A stretch of 64,000 bases of DNA, from positions 1,364,001 to 1,428,000 of the forward strand of contig NW_020194554.1 of assembly GCF_002865645.1 (NCBI RefSeq), written 5' to 3'. The translations under genes were made by a program, and so were the position numbers. Every line of letters begins with the position of its first letter. Position 1 is the first letter of the stretch. Of the stretch, positions 1-11,965 are shown piece after piece. The stretch comes from Hyaloscypha bicolor E (taxonomy: Eukaryota; Ascomycota; Leotiomycetes; Helotiales; Hyaloscyphaceae). Below the pieces are notes generated by a model. The model saw nothing but the letters and a program-made list of their open reading frames with translations. It was not told the DNA's origin and searched no databases.

Positions 1-1062
1 CCTCTTGGCCATTCTTTGAAGCCTATTTTTAATTGCCCTTCCCAAGAATCTGCCAAACGGATCTCACCACGAGTACCTCCTCCAAAATACTTGGGTGGGA
101 GGCTCAGGCACTGCCTTGAATTTCACATGAACCCTTGTGAATGCCCCTTTCACCTTGCACCTTCGGCTATATTTCTTCCCCGGTTCAAATCATGCGACTG
201 AACGTTCCAGATAGGGAAGGCGATGGAAGTGTCACATCTTATCGCCTAGTCCGCCCCGATGATATAATTTTAGGAAGGACCTTGGTTGTCACGCAATCCG
301 GGCTCCGCCGGCGCCTGTCATAATCCGCAACCCTTTGAAGGTGAGCTAATGCAGTGGGAGGGTATTCCTCCGGGCTTCTAGAAGAAAAAGTTTGTGTAAA
401 CGACGCTACTGAATTCGAAGCTACGGCAATCATGAACTCGAGCAAATCGTGCAAAACATCTGGACGGAGAAGCAACTTTGCATGGTACTCTATCCAGAAA
501 ATAACGTTATAGGGGATGTCGACATACATGGGAACGCGTATCAGCCTCGAAATATTGATAGGAAGGAGTAGAAGTTGGAGTGAGAAATTGAGGACTGAGG
601 ACGGCACAAGATCGACAGAGTGGGCTGCTGCCTCGGCAGGAAAAGAGAAGTTGGAGCCCCTGAGCTACAGGATAATAGAAGTACAAAAGCCGGAGTTCCG
701 ACGCTTGTCGCTTGTCGCACACGAGGATGTCCTCGCTCGAGGCTGACAGAATACCGTCCTCGGTGTTAGATACAATCCTAAATGTGGTCGAGACTCGCTC
801 TTGAATTTGAGGGCAAGGTGATGCCCCCCTCTCCGGTAGTCGTAGATACGTACACAGAGAATCTGTGGACACTCTGAGTACCTATAAATTTGCTCGAATT
901 GTAAGATCTGCAATGGATCTCCCCTCCCTTCATACACGACCCCAAACTCCTGCAATGCAGCTCCACCACCTCTTTAATCAAACAATGCTCTTCGTGCCAC
1001 CTTCAATATAGACGGTTCTTCTGTACCTTGTTGTACAATCTTCGGGTAAAGTGGGGCCAAGC
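1..1062. other. left-edge intergenic stretch
   Basis: No gene can be supported here. Overlapping ORFs of 60-122 codons lie on both strands. The minus-strand frame at 507-872 has a fairly protein-like middle part but no recognisable family and no convincing start or splice sites. The last part next to 1063 is presumably the 3' UTR of the V-ATPase gene. Confidence 0.4.
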
Positions 1063-1817
1063 CTAGCCTTTGCTCTTTGTATTGAGAATCAAGGCAACAA
1101 TGAGTCTGTACTTGTGAGTTGGGCCACAGCATGTGGAAGGTTGAGTATACTGACCCATATAAACCCAAGACTTCCCCAAAAATTAGAATAAGGACCATTC
1201 CAACGAAAATCCTCGACTGTTGCATGTATGACCGTACGCCCATATCTCCTACTATCCCTATCGAGTATCCGGCCGCGAGTCCCGTCAAGCCTACCGATAG
1301 ACCGCATGCCAAATGCATGAATCCACTGGAAAGCTATTAGCTATGGTTTGATCTGTTTCTGCCAAGCTGCCCTTACTTGAACAAACTGTAATTTTGTGCA
1401 GGAGGAGGTCCGATATCCGATGCTATGAGAACAGCAATTACCAGAGCATATACGGCAATGATACCGGACATGACAACCGGGATGAGTGACTACAGATGCC
1501 ATAGCCGTTAGGATAGATGTTGAATGTATACTGATGCAAGGTTCTACATGCCTTCATGATCAGATCTGGTCTGAAGGTGCCCACTCCAGCAATTCCAATG
1601 CCCGACTTTGCCGTGCCATACGCCGCGCCCACACCTGCGGTCACCCATCAGTAATGTTCAATTGAGCAACTGCTAGTTGGCTTACATCCGAAGGTCATCG
1701 CGAAACAGATGCCCGCCTGGTGAAGCTGTTAGTGCATCATTCCCGATGTCGTCGAGCTGAATTTCTCACCATTCCGATGAACGGCGCGAACTTCGGTGCA
1801 ATCTCTGATTCTGCCAT
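1063..1817 (-). CDS. vma11: V-type proton ATPase proteolipid subunit c'
   Basis: Encodes one of the proteolipids of the membrane V0 ring, which carries protons into vacuoles and endosomes. Six exons are read: 1817-1770, 1716-1686, 1634-1552, 1489-1377, 1325-1155 and 1105-1063. They give 162 aa, close to the family length of about 160-165. The protein starts [16 protein letters not shown] and has four hydrophobic helices. The stretches [10 protein letters not shown] and [11 protein letters not shown] match the Vma11 (c') subtype better than Vma3. The essential acidic residue is the Glu of [13 protein letters not shown] in helix 4. The reading frame requires a GC donor for intron 3 (AAG then GCATGT at 1551). 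The other introns are GT-AG, and TCACTCATCCCGG directly after the acceptor restores [10 protein letters not shown]. It is transcribed divergently from rom2. Confidence 0.93.
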
Positions 1818-2620
1818 CGTGAGGTCCAGCTCTGCGTAAACTTCAAGACCGATGGAAAGCGTGGCAGGAGCTCAGTGACACTGAGGTTGTGGCAGACTTG
1901 ATTAGCTTCTGCAGCATCAAACTTGAGCAAATGCGCTAGATCAAATCCATTCACGTGATGCCAAGCACGTCCGTTTTGGATATAGCACTGTGACTAAGTC
2001 GGGGTAAAATTCTACAGTATGTGTCTCCAAACAGCCAGTTTACGACCATAGAGCCCGTGTATCTCTCTACAGAAGTGCTGCTTGGCGGGCACATTGGTCT
2101 TCTTTGATACCAAGTGAAGCTCGCAATAGCTGTTTATCCCGGCCTTTAGGCGTCTGTAAACCCGATTAGCGAGAGAACGGCAACGACCCAAAGTTGAACT
2201 TGGAGGATCGCGAGAACCAAGATTCTGGCCAGCTCCTTCTCACCGCCAACCATCAACCATTGCGCTGTCCTTTCCGACGACCTCTCAATGCGTCTCTCCC
2301 CAATCGACCTACTGTTCCGCAACTAGCAAACTTTGACGTTCAGGCGGTACTACATCTCTTGCTGCAATCCACTCCCAGGCAAGACCACCCCCTTCCCGGC
2401 ATCGTCTCCTGTGACGGCGAGCGTACTTTAGTCGACCTACGACGGGACCCCGTCGGCGTCGACAGGCCGATAAAGGGGTTGTTGTGACTTCATATATTGC
2501 CGGCCGGGGTGGTTGCCCTCGGCGTCGTGGGTTGGTGCCTCTGAGTCCCAAGATCCCAACATCGACCGGAGGGGTCAGGGAGGACTGGAGAGGTTGGCAC
2601 AGCCAAAATCGACTGGCAAT
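1818..2620. promoter_or_regulatory. divergent promoter region of vma11 and rom2
   Basis: An 803 bp spacer lies between two divergent starts, so it should hold both promoters and 5' UTRs. An in-frame ATG at 2513 would extend rom2 by 36 residues. I prefer 2621 because the extension (MPSASWVGASESQDP...) looks like 5' leader and MADYGQG begins the low-complexity N-terminus usual for the family. I identify no specific binding site. Confidence 0.5.
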
Positions 2621-5600
2621 ATGGCGGACTATGGGCAAGGACGTTCTGGAGGACAGCGTCCAAACCAGTATGGCCACGCTTCGAACTACGAACGAGAGGC
2701 AGCTTTCTCGAATATCTTTGGTGCTGCCCCTGGCCGCTCGCAGACCATGAATTCATCAGTATCGCCTCCTCCAACTCCCATGAATCAAGTTCGCACACAA
2801 ACAATGAGTTCGCAGCCTTCCTCTTCGCAGGCGGCGATGCAGCGACAACCTCCTCCACGGCCGGGCGGATACACTTCACCACCACCTGGGAATATGCCGA
2901 ATGGAAACATGACGAATGGATATCACCAAGGACCACGACAAGTGCCCGCAGGTCAGGTCCAGTCCCAGCCTCAGCCTCAGTATCTGCCACAGCAAATAAG
3001 ACAAGATCGAAGACCGTACCCGGCGCCCAATCGAGTTGACCCTCGTGGACCTCCCCAACAATCACCATATGCACAAAAAGCACCTGGCCCACGTTACTAT
3101 CCAGGAAATGGGCCAGCCTTAAATTCAGATCCATATCGTTCGCAGTCGATGGCAAGCCTTTCCAGGCCGCAGATGTACTCTCCACCTCCAAACACATATT
3201 CCGCAGCTCCCGCAAACGCATTCAGGCAAGCTCCATACCAGACACACTCCTCACGGACAACCGCGCAAGGGCGTGTAGTCCCCGAGAGGCATGATGAGCG
3301 TACCATGTCCTTGACCACTTACTCTCAGGACCGAGAATACCAAACTATGAGTGGGAGGGTTATCCCGAACAGGAGGACTTCATCATCGGGGCCCCATGAA
3401 TTGCAGCAGGCAAATGGTTATCCAATCCCAGGCCCTCGTAGCCCAGCAACACAAACTCGTACTACTAGCATGGCCTCGACCACAGTCGGGGATATGAGCA
3501 GGTCGATGTCCATGGCCTCAACAATCACGCCCTCCCCTTCCGAACAGTCAGACAGTCTTCAACATCGCCCTTCAGTGACCAAATCAGTTAGCAGCAGTAC
3601 AGGCGAGAGACGGCAGAAATCGCCACTTGTATATCCGGCACTACTATCACGGGTTGCAGAATGTTTTAAAGACAAGATCTCGGTTGGAGATAGGACGAAG
3701 AACGATTTGACATACAAAAATGCTTTCAGCGGAGCTGAAGCTGTTGATGTTATTTCGTATATCATCAAGACTACGGACAGAAATCTGGCACTACTGCTAG
3801 GTAGGGCTTTGGATGCTCAGAAGTTCTTCCATGATGTTACATATGATCACCGGCTCCGTGATTCTGCGACGGAGATGTATCAATTCAGAGAGACGATGAT
3901 GGATGAGCCGCATGAAGCACCAGAAGTCAACGGAGTCTTTGTTTTGCTGACGGAATGTTACTCTCCGACGTGCACAAGAGACCAATTGTGCTATTCAATA
4001 GCGTGTCCTCGCAGACTTGAGCAACAGTCAAGATTGAATCTGAAGCCACAGCCAGGCCTCCGACGTGAGAAGTCACAAACCAGTCTACATGATCAAGAAG
4101 ATGAGCCAGATGAGCAGAAGCTCTGGATCAATACTGTTTCTAAAGAGGTTGCTGATAGCGTCACTGAACGAGAAAAGAAACGTCAAGAGGTTATTTCCGA
4201 GATCATGTACACGGAGAGGGATTTTGTGAAGGACTTGGAGTATTTGCGAGATTTCTGGATCATGCCGTTGCGTTCTACGAATCCCGCAGCTCCTTCACCA
4301 ATACCCGAATCAAGGAAGGATCGAATCGTTCGAACGATATTTTCCAATATCATTGACCCTCCAAGTATTCACGGTGTTAGCTCTCGATTCGCAGAGTCGC
4401 TCACAGAACGGCAGAGGAAGGGGCCAGTGGTTCAATGCGTTGGCGACATTTTTCTCGAGTTCGTCCCGCAATTTGAGCCTTTCATTGTTTATGGATCCAA
4501 CCAACTAGCGGGGAAGTTCGAGTTCGAGAATGAGAGGTCTCTCAACCCGTACTTCTCTAAATTCGTGGATGAGACTGAGCGCCGCAAGGAGTCGAGGAAA
4601 CTTGAACTCAATGGTTATTTAACCAAACCAACAACCAGACTTGCTCGGTATCCCCTCCTACTCGATAACGTACTGAAATACACGGAGCCAACGAACCAGG
4701 ATAAGGAAGATATTCCCAAAGCAATGAAAATGATTCGCGATCTACTGACTCGGGTCAATGCCGAGTCAGGAAAGGCTGAAAATAGGTTCAACCTCAAGCG
4801 ACTGCATGAGCAGCTACGATTTCGTCCAAATGAGCGCGTTGATTTGAAGCTCACCGATCCCGGGCGAGAATTGATTTACAAGGGAACTCTGAAGAAGACT
4901 CCAACCGATCCTTCTGACATCCAAGCCTACCTCTTCGACCATGCTGTGCTCCTGGTTCGGGTTAAAATGGTTGGAAAGAAGGAAGAAGTGAAAGTATATC
5001 GACGGCCGATACCTCTTGAGCTGTTGTCTATCCGTGAAATGGATGAGGTTATCCCCAAGCTCGGCATTGCGAAACGTCCATCGTCGAGTTTGATCCCAGG
5101 AGCCAAGTCATCGACAAACGATTCTTCGAAGAAAGAAGGTTTCCCAATTACGTTCCGCCATCTAGGCAAAGGTGGATACGAATTGGCCTTGTATGCCAAT
5201 ACGGCTGGTGCAAGAAACAAGTGGATGGAGCACATCGGCGACCAACAAGCTATCCTTCGGAAACGGGGCGACTTCTACAACCGATCCATTCTGTCGAGCA
5301 ATTTCTTCTCCGCGTCGAACAAAGTCAACTGTGTCGCACCATTTGGTTCGTATTTGGTATTTCTTCGAGAAGCAACTATTGCTAACATGCTACAGATGGG
5401 GGCCGCAAATTGATTTATGGGACCGACTCTGGAATCTTCGTTTCCGACCGGAGGTCGAAAGACGTTGCCGCGAAGCCCGTAAGGGTACTGGATGCAACCA
5501 ATGTCACCCAGATCGACGTTCTCGAAGAGTACCAATTGCTATTGGTTCTTTCACAGAAGTCGTTGCTGTCGTATCCCCTCTCGGCATTAAATCCCAGCGA

Positions 5601-6451
5601 GCCCGCGCTTTCGAAACGACCAAAGAAGATTCAGAGTCACTGCAACTTCTTTAGAACCGGAATCTGTCTTGGCCGGCATCTCGTCTGCTGCGTGAAGTCC
5701 TCGGCCCTTTCGACGACGATCAAGGTGTTCGAGCCCAACGATGCTATGTCGAAGGGGAAGAAGCAAAAAGGTTTCAAGATGTTCAACAGCGGACAAGACG
5801 AACTGAAAGCATTCAAGGAATTCTACATTCCTACGGAGTCGTCGTCGATCCACTTTCTCAAGACGAAATTGTGTGTAGCATGCGCAAGAGGATTCGAAGT
5901 GGTTTCCCTGGAGACTCTTGAAACACAATCGCTTCTCGATCAAGCAGATACGTCGTTAGACTTTGTGGCTCGGAAGGAGAACGTTCGACCAATACACATC
6001 GAACGTCTCAATGGCGAGTTCTTACTCAACTATTCTGAATTCTCGTTCTTCGTTAACCGCAACGGTTGGAGGGCAAGGCCTGATTGGAGAATCGATTGGG
6101 AAGGCTTGCCACAAAGCTTTGCTCTTTCATATCCTTGGATATTGGCTTTCGAGCCGAATTTCATCGAAATCAGAAACATCGATACGAATGCGGTACACAT
6201 TGTACCGCACAAGAACATTCGCATGCTCCATACTAGTACACGCGAGGTAAGCAAAACCGTGGCATGGTTTAATGGTGTAGGTACTGAATTATGTACAGAT
6301 CATTTATGCTTACGAGGATGAACGGGGCGAGGATGTGGTGGCCGCAATCGATTTCTGGCCCCCGGGACGGAAACCGGAAGCGCAACCGCCTCCTGCACTC
6401 CCAGATCATCGTGATCAACACCCACATCCACAAACATCTTCTCGACACTGA
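2621..6451 (+). CDS. rom2: Rho1 guanine nucleotide exchange factor (Rom2 type)
   Basis: Activates the GTPase Rho1, upstream of glucan synthase and the Pkc1 wall-integrity MAP kinase pathway at the plasma membrane. Exons are 2621-5345, 5396-6246 and 6299-6451, giving 1242 aa. Domains in order: a Ser/Pro/Gln-rich N-terminus (about 1-335), a DEP-like domain (about 336-422, with KNAFSGAEAVDVISYIIK), a DH/RhoGEF domain (about 518-717, opening EVISEIMYTERDFVKDLEYL), a PH domain (about 743-880) and a C-terminal citron-homology CNH domain (about 900-1205). Both introns are about 50 nt (GT-AG), and splicing the first joins VAPF to DGGRKLIYGTDSG, the usual CNH opening. The last exon gives IIYAYEDERG and a Pro/His-rich tail. 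Length and domain order are those of fungal Rom2. Confidence 0.95.
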
Positions 6452-8411
6452 CAGACACTATTTTGCTGCCTGCCGAGTTCGAGAAATGGGTAGTCTTGAG
6501 CAACAATCAGACGCCATAATTCTCCCATTTCAAGCTTTCAACGGCATATACTGTAGTGTAGCCTCGGATCTTCGCAGTAGTTCGCAAATACCGATGTTTT
6601 CTCTCTGGCTGTGTGTGCTGGGCACGCTCTCTCTATGGTTGTCGGTCCTGTGGCCCGGTGCTTATTATCTGAATGAACGTCGTCTCTTCATGGGTGATTT
6701 GGTTGGAAGGCTTCACAGGCTTCATCGATGGGGTGAATTGATCCACTGACGGATAGCTGTGCCATGCGTCTGGTGGCATCCTGGGACGGAAAGTGGCACC
6801 TCAGAGGTCGGCGTCTTGAGGGTTTCTGGTTGATCGGGCAGCATCTATTTTCTCTAATTGCCTGTAGTCTTACGAATAGAACGTGTATCTCTTGCTTCGC
6901 CCCCGGGCTACTCTCATGTGTACCCGGCCTTGGGTGTACCCTTCGAATGCCGGACAAGTGTCGCTGCGTGTTGTAGCTTTTGGTTGAGCTCTTTGCACCT
7001 AGACAAACTCAATGGTATATCGCCCCAAAACAAGCGTAGAGACGCTCTCAAGGTTCAACCAATATCTGTGGGGCAGGACAACACCCCGCCTCCCTACCTT
7101 TTTCGCTACCTGGGAGTTGAGAAGTATCTAAACGGTGAATGCCAGTACTACTCGCTCTATCTCAACTTTCGCCCAGGCTAGTGTGGCGTTGCTCTGGCAG
7201 GAGCAAAACTGGGTGGAACTTTCTACCTTTAACAATAGTTGCTATTACCTGTCTTCGCATCCTACATTCCTTAAGGTCTTTTGAGTGTTCGCAATCGTGA
7301 GAACCCAGAAACGCACTTGAAGGCCAAGATGGGGCGTGTTGAACCTCTGAGTAGAAGTATGATCTCCCTCACATCGTTCTACCACTGAGCTGATTCAACA
7401 GGTTCAAGAGAAAAATAAATGGGTTGATGAGCTGGCAATGACCTGAGACTGGAGCATATGTACGTGTGCGTGAAAACTTGCTTGTGAAGCGAGAGTTGTA
7501 CCTTGTTCTTGTGCTCATGGAGCAAATAGTCACCGAGCTGCAGCGAATGTTTGGCACAAAATGTCCCCGGAGAATTTGCCAACGAACCCAAAATAGACCA
7601 AGACTGAGAGAATACCCTGACTAAGACGAGAGTACGGAAAGGCTCGAGAGCGAAGTTACATCGTGGGATCTTCGACTCAGAAGGTCTCCGTGGGCTGCGG
7701 AACTCGCTCCCATTGGACTTTCGGAAGGGTCCCGAGGAAACAGTTTCATCGATGCAGCAGAACGAATGTCAAAACCCAAACGTCCGATGTCACTGACCAA
7801 GTGATCGTTTCAATCCTTGGCTGCCACGTTCTGGACCATTGCGGGTTAACATCCGCAAAACAGCCTCGTGGCAGGCTTCAACAATGCAACATTCGGCCCA
7901 CGCTCCACCAAGCCTACAGATCTCCCTCGCTGCATAAAAGATCCGATTTACTCTTAGGGAAAGAAGCCTTTGGCCCACAGCTCTGATTCTGGATCGGACG
8001 TTGAGATGAAACAGTTCGCGCTCGGCCCCCGTTGGGTTAACAGACTGCAGCAAACAACGTCGCGGCTTCTCGAGTCTCCCTACACCTCTCAGATCGGAAT
8101 GCCGGAATGAGGCTGCTGGTTGGGAGATAAGACCGGATGCATTGATGTGGTTAGACGTGATGTCGTGCAGGTGAGTTCTGAAGGCTGTTTGATGCTGGGG
8201 ACTGCCGCTGCATGCATGCATGAATTGATGGGCTGCCCTCTATCCAAGCCACCGGGGCCAAGCATACAGCTTTCTCTTGCTTTCCAAACCGTCTCAGATA
8301 CTTATTTGGGAGTGAATTCCTCCCCAAACGCCCAAACCCCCAATTCAATCAAGATCTGCACTTCCACCGAGATCAATACTCAGCCTTATTTCAACCATAC
8401 CAGCACTCAAG
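6452..8411. other. intergenic region downstream of rom2
   Basis: About 2 kb without a supportable gene. The first few hundred bases are probably rom2 3' UTR. ORFs of up to 143 codons (for example 7790-8221 on the minus strand) lack family features and have compositions typical of chance frames. The last 100 bp form the leader of the small gene at 8412. Confidence 0.4.
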
Positions 8412-8763
8412 ATGACTTGCTATTGTGCCAATTATTATGTAAGTAGCTGCTTTGCCTTCTGTTTGGATGTTAGCTCACTGGTCACTCAAGGGCTCGATCA
8501 ACTGCCACAACACCGTACCTAGGTTCGGCGACCGATGTGCTCTTTGCCTTGTAACTTTTCCAACCTCTTCAAGTCAGGCCGAACTGACAAGCGCCGGGCA
8601 GTCAACACAAGCTGGCAGCTCAAGCAGCTCAAGTAATCAGAACGGAATCCCCCAAGCCGACGAGCAATGGGTGGAGAATGTCAACAGGGAAAAGATGAGG
8701 AGGGATGAGGAGAAGACGAGAAGGGAGAGGGTTAGCCGGACAACTTCCGGAAGAAATGGATAG
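8412..8763 (+). CDS. small Cys-motif protein, function unknown
   Basis: Two exons, 8412-8438 and 8491-8763, are joined by a 52 nt GT-AG intron (donor GTAAGT) and give a 99 aa protein. The first exon encodes only MTCYCANYY. Joined to the second it makes a compact cysteine motif, C3, C5, C14, C25 and C28, ending RFGDRCALC, which could bind zinc. The middle is Ser/Gln-rich (about 40-60). The C-terminal third is a highly charged probable helix (VNREKMRRDEEKTRRER). There is no signal peptide, so it is probably intracellular. Small fungal proteins with a similar Cys-rich N-terminus and charged tail are common, but I cannot name a function. It differs in motif from the Cys-rich family at 29-39 kb. 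Confidence 0.65.
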
Positions 8764-9047
8764 AGGCTGTCAGGCTATCGATTTGAGAAATTGTCTATTT
8801 AGCGGGACGGCGGCTTTTTGAATTTGTTAGAGGCGTTTTGAGGTCCATGGGGCACGGGAACGGAAAAGCATAGCCATGGCTGGGCCATTGAGGGGTATAT
8901 CAATCAAATATACACAAATCTCATATCGTCGTTGATCTACCAGTACCAGTGGTCCAAAACGCCAAAACCCAATCCCTCCAGCCTTCCCAGATGTGGTTAC
9001 CCAGTCCATATATCCCGTCCCACGTACTAATATTACAATGGCCATGA

Positions 9048-9685
9048 TCACCACATCCGCCTCTTGTATCCCTTAAATCCCTCTCCTTCCCCTTCAGCAA
9101 GAATCTGCTCTTTTATCCTCCTCCTCCTTTCCGCTCGACTTATAGGCTTTTCCGGTGGCTTCGGTACCTCTCTCTGCTCTTCCACACCACTCTGTTCTTC
9201 AATTATAGGCTTTTGTGCTTCTTTCAAACCCTTCTCCTCCATTAATTTCTTCTTTCTCCTAGCAGCCTTCTGCCACCTCGTCGCTCCAATCATATCATCC
9301 TCATCCCCGTCTGTTGTCTTTTCTTCGCTATCTCCGGCTCCATTTCTGGCTCCTTTCTCACTACTTCCCTGCTCCTCATCAACCCTCGCCGCATCAACAA
9401 CACCCCTCGCCTCCCAATACTCCGCATCCCGAAACTGCGGCGGCAGATATAAATCCGGGCCCGGCTTCGGCCTCACGAGCTGCGGTTTTATCGCCGCTCG
9501 TAAATCGCGGACTGTCTGCTGTTGAAGCACGTATCCTGATAGGAAAAGTGCGGCTGTGAAGAAGAAGACTGTTTCATTGGATGTCAGCCGGAATGTAAAT
9601 AGAGAAGAAAAGGGAGGAATGGAGGGGTAGATATACCGATGAATGAGGAGATTGCCACGGAGACTTGGGAGGATGTTAAGAGCAT
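9048..9685 (-). CDS. conserved fungal membrane-anchored protein of unknown function
   Basis: Exons 9685-9637 and 9568-9048 give 189 aa. The longer single ORF reaching 9827 reads through the 68 nt intron and its N-terminal part is not protein-like. Splicing the GTATAT donor to AACAG joins SVAISSFI to VFFFTAALFLSGYVLQQQ, making one clean N-terminal transmembrane helix (about 8-30). Then follow TVRDLRAAIKPQLVRPKPGP, an acidic low-complexity region and a basic C-terminus (SRAERRRRIKEQILAEGEGE, ending YKRRMW). One helix followed by a charged soluble tail suggests a small mitochondrial or ER membrane protein. That location is inference. It is divergent from prp38 with 419 bp between starts. Confidence 0.75.
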
Positions 9686-10104
9686 TCTTGTGGGATTTCG
9701 AGAATATCGGGTTTGCGCATTTGATTGAGGAGTTTTGAAATCTGTAAAGCGTTTTCTTGTGGGTTTGTGAGCTGTTCTTGGAAGCAATCGAGGGTCTGAT
9801 GTCAATACCGCGCTGACCGGGCAACAATCGATAGGAAATTTTGAGATCCCCGCCGCGATCCAGATCTGGTGTATCGCAACGACATCAAATCCGCGAAAAC
9901 ATCAACCTCGAGGGGAAGCCAATCCCACAACGACATAAATTCTACAAAGACGTCAAACCTATAAATTTATTAGACTCGCCCAGATACCAAGCCCCTGAGG
10001 ACATCACAACCGCAGCCACGACTCCACATCGATCCTCATCCGCCCCTAAATCGAATCCCAAGACACTATTCCACGATCCTTGAGAGTAGGAATTCCTCAC
10101 AAAC
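9686..10104. promoter_or_regulatory. divergent promoter region of the 189 aa membrane protein and prp38
   Basis: A 419 bp spacer separates two divergent starts. An 80-codon plus-strand ORF at 9841-10083 lies here but has no recognisable features and ends just before prp38, so I treat it as leader sequence. Confidence 0.5.
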
Positions 10105-10872
10105 ATGGCAAACCACCGCGCAGACGAAAAGCGCTTCCTCGACGAACGCGGCTCCTCTGGCCCCCTTGCGCCAAACGGTCTCAACCCCGCCACAATAATG
10201 GAGAAGCCGGTCCGCGAGCGCATAATCGACTGCTACTTCTGGAAAGACCAATGCTTCGGTGTCAACGAGTCGGACATCGTATCCCGCGTCGTCGAACACG
10301 TTCACTTCATCGGTGGCACATACGGTGATGCTCAGAGGCCGAGCCCGTTTTTGTGTTTGGCGTTTAAGCTGCTACAGTTGGGGCCGAGTGATGAGATATT
10401 GGAGGAGTATTTGGGGTATGGAGGGGAGAAATTCAAGTATTTGAGAGCACTGGCGTGCTTTTATGTTAGGTTGACGAGGCAGGCGAAGGATGTTTATCGT
10501 TTGCTGGAGGGATATCTTGGGGATTATCGGAAGCTGAAGAGGAAAGGTAGGATGGGGAGTAGTTTGACGTATATGGATGCTTTTGTGGATGATTTGTTGG
10601 TTAAGGAGAGGGTGTGCGGTACGACGTTGTGGAAGATGCCAAAGAGGGAGGTATTGGAGGATTTGGATGTGCTAGAGCCGAGGGTTAGTCCTTTGGGAGA
10701 TATTGAGGATTTGTTGGAGAGTGAGCCCGAGGAGGTGGAAGAGGAGAATGGGAGGAGTGAGGATAATGAAGGAGGTGGGAGAGGGAGTCCGGGGTCGGAG
10801 TTTGGGGAGGTCACGCCGGAGATGGATGAGATGGATGTTGATCGAGAAAAGGAGACTGAAAATGGGGATTGA
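10105..10872 (+). CDS. prp38: pre-mRNA-splicing factor Prp38
   Basis: Component of the spliceosome needed for activation (release of U4/U1 and formation of the B complex). A single intronless exon encodes 255 aa. The N-terminal Prp38 domain covers about 25-185: NPATIMEKPVRERIIDCYFW, HVHFIGGTYGDAQRPSPFLC, YLRALACFYVRLT and YMDAFVDDLL are diagnostic family stretches. The C-terminus (about 205-255) is an acidic Glu/Gly/Ser tail rather than the RS tail of animal orthologues, as in other filamentous fungi. Start choice: MANHRADEKRFLDERG is the conserved opening. Confidence 0.95.
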   Translation: MANHRADEKRFLDERGSSGPLAPNGLNPATIMEKPVRERIIDCYFWKDQCFGVNESDIVSRVVEHVHFIGGTYGDAQRPSPFLCLAFKLLQLGPSDEILEEYLGYGGEKFKYLRALACFYVRLTRQAKDVYRLLEGYLGDYRKLKRKGRMGSSLTYMDAFVDDLLVKERVCGTTLWKMPKREVLEDLDVLEPRVSPLGDIEDLLESEPEEVEEENGRSEDNEGGGRGSPGSEFGEVTPEMDEMDVDREKETENGD

Positions 10873-11965
10873 TGTAGTTGTTCTTGGGAGCGTGGCGTTT
10901 GTCCAAAGAAGGCAGGAATCTTAGAGATATACCCTTTCTGCGTCGCCTCTTTGCCGTTAAATCATGCGTCTCATTTCGACGAGGCCCTGAAGATTTAGAG
11001 GCTTGTCCCATTCGCTGTCCTGAACGTATGTACAAAATTTCTGAAATCACCGTTGTCAAGATCCGAAAAGCAGCTCATCCAATCCTCCCCGTCCAATTCC
11101 GAAATTGTGGGGTTTCCAAAGAGTGATCCGTGACATGCATCTTCTTATCTCTCCACCCATGTATCTTAATTTACCCGTTTCTCCGCTCCAACAATCTCCA
11201 AGTGGAGTAGTCAAGCCTGCCCCTCCCTCCATCTTCCCCAAAATACCCTATAACTAACACTTCATCTCCTCCAGTGTTCATTCCACTCTTGAACAAATCT
11301 GCCTAACCTTTACCTCGCAAGGCTGTTGCACCTCCAATCGATCTATCTATTCCTGGCCTCTAATCACACGATAGAGATCACCAACTCAACCCGAAGTTAA
11401 AAGTCCTCCAACTTCTTCAGAGGATTTACTTTTATAGCCTGCTTTCGACGAAAGCTTGGTTTAAGGGTTTCGCGTGCCCATGCGGCTCTGGTTGTTAGGC
11501 TCCGGTATGCGAAGAGCCGTGATCGGGGAAGCTGGGGAATATAAACTACTTATACAGCAACTCACTAATCTAGCATAAAATCGACAAGCAAATTTCGACA
11601 TATGCCAAAACCACGGCTGGTTGGATATCCGTAGCACTGAGTAAGTACAATATTTCATTTGATGGCTTGACTTTAGAAAGAAGTTTATTTTTGGCAATTT
11701 TTGGGTTTTGTTTGAAGCTAGGTTAGCGAGCGAGGGAGAGTTATGAGAGGTGACGTGAATAGAGATAAGGTTTTGAAAGTAAGTGTGTTGGAAGAGGTCA
11801 AGACTTCCCCTTTTTAACCGAGACCTCACAAGAATCCCTCCTTTCCCCCACTTTTTCCTTCGGCGCTGTGTCCCATTTCCCCTCTACACCGCTCTCCAAG
11901 TCACAAAACCAACACCGAATACTCAATTCTGAATACGATTAAATTCTCATCTATCAACAGCGACC
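10873..11965. other. convergent intergenic region
   Basis: It lies between the 3' ends of prp38 and the acyl-CoA synthetase gene. The minus-strand ORF at 11461-11829 (122 codons) has no family features. I see no RNA gene or repeat. Confidence 0.4.

Noticed and set aside
141..323. ORF with VPDREGDGSVTSYRLVRPDD, recalling a Pelota/Dom34 start
   Set aside because: Only a few positions agree and the frame stops soon after; no downstream exon continues the family.
507..872. Minus-strand 121-codon ORF
   Set aside because: No family feature, no clear start, and overlapping ORFs in other frames of equal quality.
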